The notes below the pieces were generated by a model, which was given only the letters and a program-made list of their open reading frames with translations, ran no database searches and had not been told where the DNA came from. The translations under genes and the position numbers were made by a program. Positions 58,591 to 64,000 of a DNA stretch of 64,000 bases are shown here, one piece after another. Each line of letters starts with the position of its first letter. The stretch's first letter is position 1. The stretch is from Pleurodeles waltl (lineage: Eukaryota; Chordata; Amphibia; Caudata; Salamandridae): NCBI RefSeq assembly GCF_031143425.1, contig NC_090444.1, forward strand, positions 1,310,633,324 through 1,310,697,323, in the 5' to 3' direction.

Positions 58591-60688
58591 ACATTAGTCA
58601 TGTAATGGCTCACAGCAAACACAATACGAACAGAGGTGTGATTTTTTTAGGCTCCTCAGGGCAATTAGGTAATGAGTCACCACTAAGTTCAAACACACTG
58701 GCTGGATCCATTTCAGGCGGGGACCAAGATATTCCGGGCAGAAGAACAAAACATGTTCCTCCGTCTCAGGAACCAAACCACAGGAAGAGCACAAATTAGC
58801 GCCCAGGTCTTTCTTCCACCTGTTTGTGACAGATTTCAGTGGTAGAGTACCTAGCTGGAAGTGCACTTAAAAACTCTTGGTCAGTGGCGTTGTAATGATG
58901 TCCAGAAATGGTTTAAAACATCGGGAGATCTTAAATTAGAAAAATAGATTAGTTAAATACCTTTTGGAAACACTCACAACATACTGTTCATAGACAGGCT
59001 CAATAGTGAGACTTTAGACCTTTAGGGGGTTATTCTAACTTTGGAGGAGGTGTTAATCCATCCCAAAAGTGACGGAAAAGTGACGGATTTACCACCAGCC
59101 GTATTACGAGTCCATTATATCCTATGGAACTCGTAATACGGCTGGTGGTATATCCGTCACTTTACAGTCACTTTTGGGACGGATTAACACTCCTCCAAAG
59201 TTAGAATAACCCCCTTAATCTCTAATTCTGGGGCTATACCACAATTTTTGCAGGACTAGCTTTTGGAGCCAACTAAATACAAAATAGAGACAGGTAATCT
59301 GTATGGAGTTACTCAAGTTCATTATTTCTCCAAGGGAATCCCTGTATTCACTTAGCTCTGGTGTATGTACACTAAAGGTGTGCCCAATAAACTAAAGGCT
59401 TTAAAGTTACCAGGTCGGAGATTCTTTTAATGCCTAGGTCGAAGAAGAGTGAAATTAGACGGATACTGTCAGGAAGTAAAACAAGTGATCTTACAAAATT
59501 GTTTTTCTGCAGTAGCTAATTGCTGCATGCTAGCACATCCCCACACCTTGGCTCCAAAGAGCGCAGCATTTTAAGTTTTGGCGCAGTAAACTTGAAGTGC
59601 AGGGGAGACCTAGTGAGAGCACTTTTTTGTGTAGTCGATGAATTGTATTATCTCTGTGCTGGATCAACTACAAACTTTTGTTGAGTTGGTGTTCTCCCTT
59701 GAACTTGTCTGATAATTTGACTCCTGGTAATTAAATGAGTGAACTATTTCCAGAGGTATAGCTCATCCTCTCATTACACAATCTTAACAACTCCAGTCCC
59801 AAACACCATGTATTTAGTTTTTCTAACATACAGCTCAATGCCCCTGGATTTGCAGAACTCCATGTATTAATCAGTCACAATCTGGAGTCTTGCAGTTGTC
59901 TGGGAGATGAGAAGCGAATCATCCGCAAAGAGGAGGATGGGTACCTTTTTACCATTTAGGATGGGTGAATCATTTCTACGGTCCATTAGTTCAGTTATCA
60001 CATCATTTATATACAGTGTGAACAAGGTCGGAGCGTGCCCCTTAGAGGTTGGCGCATGCCCCTTAGAATTGGAATATGATCTGTTAATTCCCCTCTACTG
60101 CCCCAGCAGACCCGAGCGTAGGTCTTGTCATGTAACCTTGCTAGGAGTTTGAACGAGTCCCCGGAGCACCCGTTTTAAGAAGAACTCTCCAAAGATTCTT
60201 GCGGGATATAAGATCAAAAACAACCTTAAGATCTACAAAGGCTACCTATAGCTTATGTTTCAGCAAGAGTGTCTATTTCCAATAAAGCAGAGCAAATCAA
60301 AAGACCTGATCGGAGATACTTTTCTTTTGGCAAAAAAACAGCTTGAAGTGCTAATAGGATATGATCTTCTTCTACCCACTTTAATAATTTTTCAAGCACT
60401 TGCTTTGCAAAGAATTTATGCAGCCTATCTATAAGGCTGATAGACCTATAGTTGGATGGAATGCAGGGGTCACCCTTTTTAAAAACTGGAAGAATCTCAG
60501 CCTCCTTCCATGAGTCAGAAATTTCCCCACCGGCCAAGATGCCATTGTACAAAAGATTGACATAGTTAGCCCAAATGTAGGGTTCTGATTTGAAAAGGTC
60601 ACCAGGGATTTTATTTGGCCAAAACGGTTTTCCCTGAATTTAGGAGACAGATGGCATTAACAGTATCCTCAAAATTGAAAAATACTAT
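58590..60688 (-). pseudogene. non-LTR retrotransposon RT remnant, split by MITE and H2
   Basis: Frame 60552-60253 reads SWKEAEILPVFKKGDPCIPS and NYRSISLIDRLHKFFAKQVL, the standard start of LINE RT. Near 59950 comes ILLFADDSLLIS, with both Asp kept. The C-terminal Cys/His stretch LCSSCGLVPETEEHVLFFCP lies in frame 58866-58594. MITE copy 2 sits between the RT and C-terminal parts, and Harbinger H2 begins where upstream ORF2 should continue. The clade differs from the L1 and L2 copies here and is not named. Confidence 0.75.
59025..59214. mobile_element. palindromic MITE, copy 2 (190 bp)
   Basis: Same ends (GGGGGTTATTCTAACTTTGG and inverse) and core as 55369-55547, flanked by TTA on both sides (59022-59024 and 59215-59217). 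One arm carries an extra AAAGTGACGGA-type repeat, explaining the length difference from copy 1. Confidence 0.92.
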
Positions 60689-61277
60689 GGCCCTCATTAC
60701 AACATTGGCGGTAAATGCCGCTGACTGGCGTGCCGACGGCCGCCAACATACCGTGTCCGCGGCGGAAATCCACTACGGGTATTATGACCCACACTGAGAA
60801 ATCCTCAACAATACAGACACCCACACAAGTCCGCCACACCAAAGGTCAGTGATAAATTGGCAGAAACAAAACCCACACCGTCACGCCAACAAGAATACGC
60901 CCACACTATCATGACCCACGAATCAACGCGGAGGTCAACCGCGGTAAACCATTGGCGGTACACACCGCCGCGCTCAAAATACATACACACTTACAATACA
61001 AAACCACATTGGACAAATACACACACCTGACACACATACACACACCACACCCACACACTCACAACACTATATAACACACACCCACATTACCCACAACCCC
61101 TTACACCGAAAATGTTTGAAGAAGCAGAGAGAGAGAGAAAAGCAAAGACCACACCAGCATCCAAAGGCACACAACACCATCACTCATACACCATCCACGC
61201 ACAAAACACCACACACCCCAAAACGTCACCCCACACATCACATCTAACATCACCTCACACATCACTCAAACCACATC

Positions 61278-62880
61278 ATGGCACCTCAAAGACACCCCAG
61301 GTTTTCTGAGGAGGAGCTCAGGGTCATGGTGGAGGAAATCATCTGGGTAGAGCCACAGTTATTCGGATCACAGGTGCAGCAGACGTCCATTGCAAGGAAG
61401 ATGGAGCTATGCCGGAGAATTGTTGACAGGGTCAACACAGTGGGACAGCATCAAAGAACACAGGATGACATCAGGAAGAGGTGGAATGACCTACAGAGGA
61501 AGGTACGTTCCGTGGTATCCAGACACCAGGTAGCCATACAGATGACTGGCGGTGGACCCCCACCTCCTCCCCCACAACTAACAACATGGGAGGAACAAGT
61601 CTTGGCAATTATGCACCCTGAGGGCCTCGCAGGAGTAGCAGGAGGACTGAACTCTGGTAAGTCATATCTTTACTATTATATCCGCCCCACCCTACCTGCA
61701 TGCCATCACAAACTCCTACCTTCACCCCATCACTCCACCACCTCACATATACCTCACCATCACAACCCACCCATCCCAATACCAAGCCCTGCATGCAACA
61801 ACAATGCATGGACACCCATCACAGACTTGTATGGACACCCTTTACGAGAGCATGTCCAAGAGAGAGACTCACCCAGGGCACACAATTACCACTGACACAA
61901 GGGCTAAGGCCATAGTGCAAGTACAGTAATGGAGGAAAACACACCCATTGCACAAGATGGCACACACAGATATAATAACAATGCATTTACACCCCAACAG
62001 GACCCCTACCCAACGTCACTGGACAGGAGGTGCCAGCCATATCCAGTCCCCCCACAGAAGAGGCCCACAGTGATGACAGCAGCTCCGCATGCCTGGATCA
62101 AGATGACCAGCCCGGCCCATCAGGGACCTCTGTACAGTCGTTCCCCTGCCACAGTCCCAACCCACAACAAAACCTCCCTCCTCAGGAAACACCACCACAG
62201 CGCCCACCCAGCGGGCCCATGCCACTGTCCCCAGGACATGTCAATCAGCAGAGTGTCCACCACTACAGGGGCCTCAGTCAAACCTACTAACCCAAGACAA
62301 TCAGGGACCTGGGGTCAGTGGCAGTGGGCACACGGTTCAGGGAACGTAGGCACAGGACAACAGGGAAGCTGGGAGGACTGCTGTGTGACAGTGGGAGGAC
62401 AGGCCAAGGGAACCCACCCTCCACGAGGCACTCTCCAACATCATGGGAGCATACCACCATTCCCAGGAGACCATGGACACGGTACTGGCCAAGTTTCAGG
62501 AGACCCAGCAGCTGCAGGAGGGACACTACACGGGGATCAGGGAGGACTTGAAGTCCATTAACACCACCCTGTTCACCATTGCAGGGGTGCTGGCAGACAT
62601 GGCCAACACCATGAGGGAGACAGTGGCATACCACCGGGCCCCTGACACTAGCCCAACCGATGAACAGCCTTCCACATCCGCCGGTGCTAGTGGCCAGGAG
62701 GCCTCACCACAGGACCAACAGGCCACCAGCACCCCACGCCCTGCAGAAGGAGACCCACCCCGCAAACGGTCCCTGCGATCCAGGCAGAAGACAGAGTACA
62801 TTGCCAAGACCCCCGCCAGGAAAAAAGACTCTCCTGAATGTCACTCTCCTGTCCCAGTCTGTCACCCTGTCCATCCTTGA
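61278..62880 (+). pseudogene. Myb/SANT-like accessory protein C of H2
   Basis: Exon 1 is 61278-61656 (379 bp, exactly the length in H1) and exon 2 starts at 62001 after CAACAG. Exon 1 is open throughout: RFSEEELRVMVEEIIWVEPQ, RKMELCRRIVDRV, RKRWNDLQRKVR. Trp69 is present, but residue 45 is Cys where H1 has Trp. Exon 2 is out of frame with its C-terminal helical part (NIMGAYHHSQETMDTVLAKF): a TAA occurs at about 62287 and the end is shifted. The product would bind element ends; as a whole this copy is broken. Confidence 0.75.
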
Positions 62881-63012
62881 ACTGACATTGCTCCCCTTCC
62901 TATGCCCCATTGGACAATGCACCTGTGATACCAAGAGTCTGGACTCTACAATGGACCTTCCTCCACCAGAACCCCAGCCTCTTCCACATACCCCTATACA
63001 CATTAGCCCATA

Positions 63013-63018
63013 AATAAA
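63013..63018 (+). terminator. poly(A) signal for gene C of H2
   Basis: AATAAA about 135 bp after the last gene C frame, in sequence conserved with 46106-46087 of H1. Confidence 0.65.
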
Positions 63019-63305
63019 CACCCTTGAATCACAAACCAATCTGGAGTCAGTTTGTTCTTTCACAAATGTATCATTACAACATCATCCACTAATATCAATG
63101 TAAATGTTCATTTGCTCATACCATTGTATGACAGTTGTTGGGCAGCAGTAAAAATAGCAGAAGGCAGAATGAGGTACCCAGATCTGTGAAATGGAAAGCC
63201 AAAGTGAACAGTCAGTGTCAATAGACAGAGGTTATGAGGCTGACTCATACAATGTCCCACAGTAGTCAGATATGAGAGGAGCAGTGCCAGTCTCTCACCT
63301 GTGTG

Positions 63306-64000
63306 TCACTGGAAGTACTGCATGATGATGTTAGTTCGGTTGTCAATATCGTCTTCCTCTGCCTCCTCTTCCTCACTGTCCACAGGCTCCACAGCTGCCA
63401 CAAGACCATCATCAGACCCATCCTCCTGCAGAAAAGGCACCTGGCGTCTCAATGCCAGGTTGTGCAACATGCAGCATGCCACGATTATCTGGCACACCTT
63501 CTTTGGTGAGTAGTATAGGGAGCCAGCTGTTAGATGGAGGCACCGGAATCTGGCCTTCAGGAGGCCGAACGTCCTCTCAATAATCCGCCTAGTTCACCCA
63601 TGTGCCTCATTGTAGCATTCCTGTGCCCTTGTCCTGGCATTCCTCACTGGGGTCAGTAGCCATGAGAGGTTGGGTAACCAGAGTCACCTGCAAATGTCGA
63701 GGGATATCTGTTAGACACACACTAACCCTTAGGGACAACCCCATACCCAGACACCTATTCATACTGTGTGGGGACCATAGGCTCACCTATTAGCCACACC
63801 CAGTGCCTCTGCAGTTGGCCCATCACATAAGGGATACTGCTATTCCTCAAAATGTAAGCGTCATGCACAGAGTCAGGATACTTGGCATTCACATGAGAGA
63901 CGTACTGGTCTGCCAAACACACCATCTGCACATTCATAGAATGGTAGCTTTTTCGATTTCTGTACACTTGTTCATTTCTGCGGGGTGGGACAAATGCCAC
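63306..64000 (-). pseudogene. Harbinger transposase of H2 (partial, inactivated)
   Basis: Exon 1 runs from the window edge to 63787 (YRNRKSYHSMNVQMVCLADQ, then VHDAYILRNS with the second catalytic Asp). The intron is 63786-63688, 99 bp as in H1 with the same phase. Exon 2 is 63687-63306. One base is missing in a C run near 63675, and CGA of H1 is TGA at 63596-63594, a CpG-type change. The catalytic Glu stretch (IIERTFGLLK) and acidic tail remain. No active enzyme is expected. Confidence 0.85.

Larger units (their letters stand above)
60689..64000 (-). mobile_element. PIF/Harbinger transposon H2 (partial, inverse of H1)
   Basis: Begins GGCCCTCATTACAACATTGG, matching the right end of H1 read in reverse, and the similarity covers the subterminal ACCGCC-rich region. 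Gene C (plus) and then transposase (minus) follow, the same order as H1 inverted. The far end and any gene A copy are outside the window. It is inserted in a LINE. Confidence 0.88.

Overview
The window looks like intergenic DNA from a very large, repeat-bloated vertebrate genome. The repeat set points to a urodele amphibian, most likely a newt: long LTR elements of the Gmr1-like gypsy type, an epsilon/gamma-type endogenous retrovirus, L2/CR1 and L1 LINEs, and many PIF/Harbinger elements with their MITEs. The species call is an inference. I found no convincing host exon, tRNA or rRNA gene. Almost everything recognisable is a mobile element, usually nested in another.

Layout: 1-4122 is a minus-strand Gmr1-like gypsy element (SCAN-like gag, protease, then the start of integrase) with its LTR. 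It is inserted into gag of a related element whose leader and LTR run to about 8091. 9904-10603 and 24744-25474 are two copies of a MITE built as a chain of hairpins. 10604-20750 holds three decayed LINE fragments, LTR-like repeats and a Harbinger-type MITE (13196-13750). 25500-32781 is a broken endogenous retrovirus (gag, protease, RT, RNase H, integrase, env) split by an L2-like LINE. 32782-36770 is a GC-rich repeat block followed by tandem arrays of about 160 and 375 bp. 36770-40110 is unique-looking AT-rich DNA.

40113-48398 is a complete PIF/Harbinger transposon (H1) with a TTA target duplication. It carries an apparently open two-exon DDE transposase, two different Myb/SANT-like accessory genes on the opposite strand, and a further Lys/Thr-rich reading frame. 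50716-56650 is a minus-strand L1 (ORF1 and ORF2) hit by a palindromic MITE, a poly(A) retroposon and a CT microsatellite. 58590-60688 is another LINE, interrupted by a second copy of the palindromic MITE and then by a second, inverted Harbinger copy (H2) that starts at 60689 and leaves the window.

In H1 the transposase would cut and paste, while Myb-like proteins of this superfamily bind the element ends and help the transposase enter the nucleus and act. H1 keeps an open transposase but has damaged accessory genes. H2 has a dead transposase and a DNA-binding exon with different damage. The MITEs with 3-bp duplications are plausible passengers of such a system.
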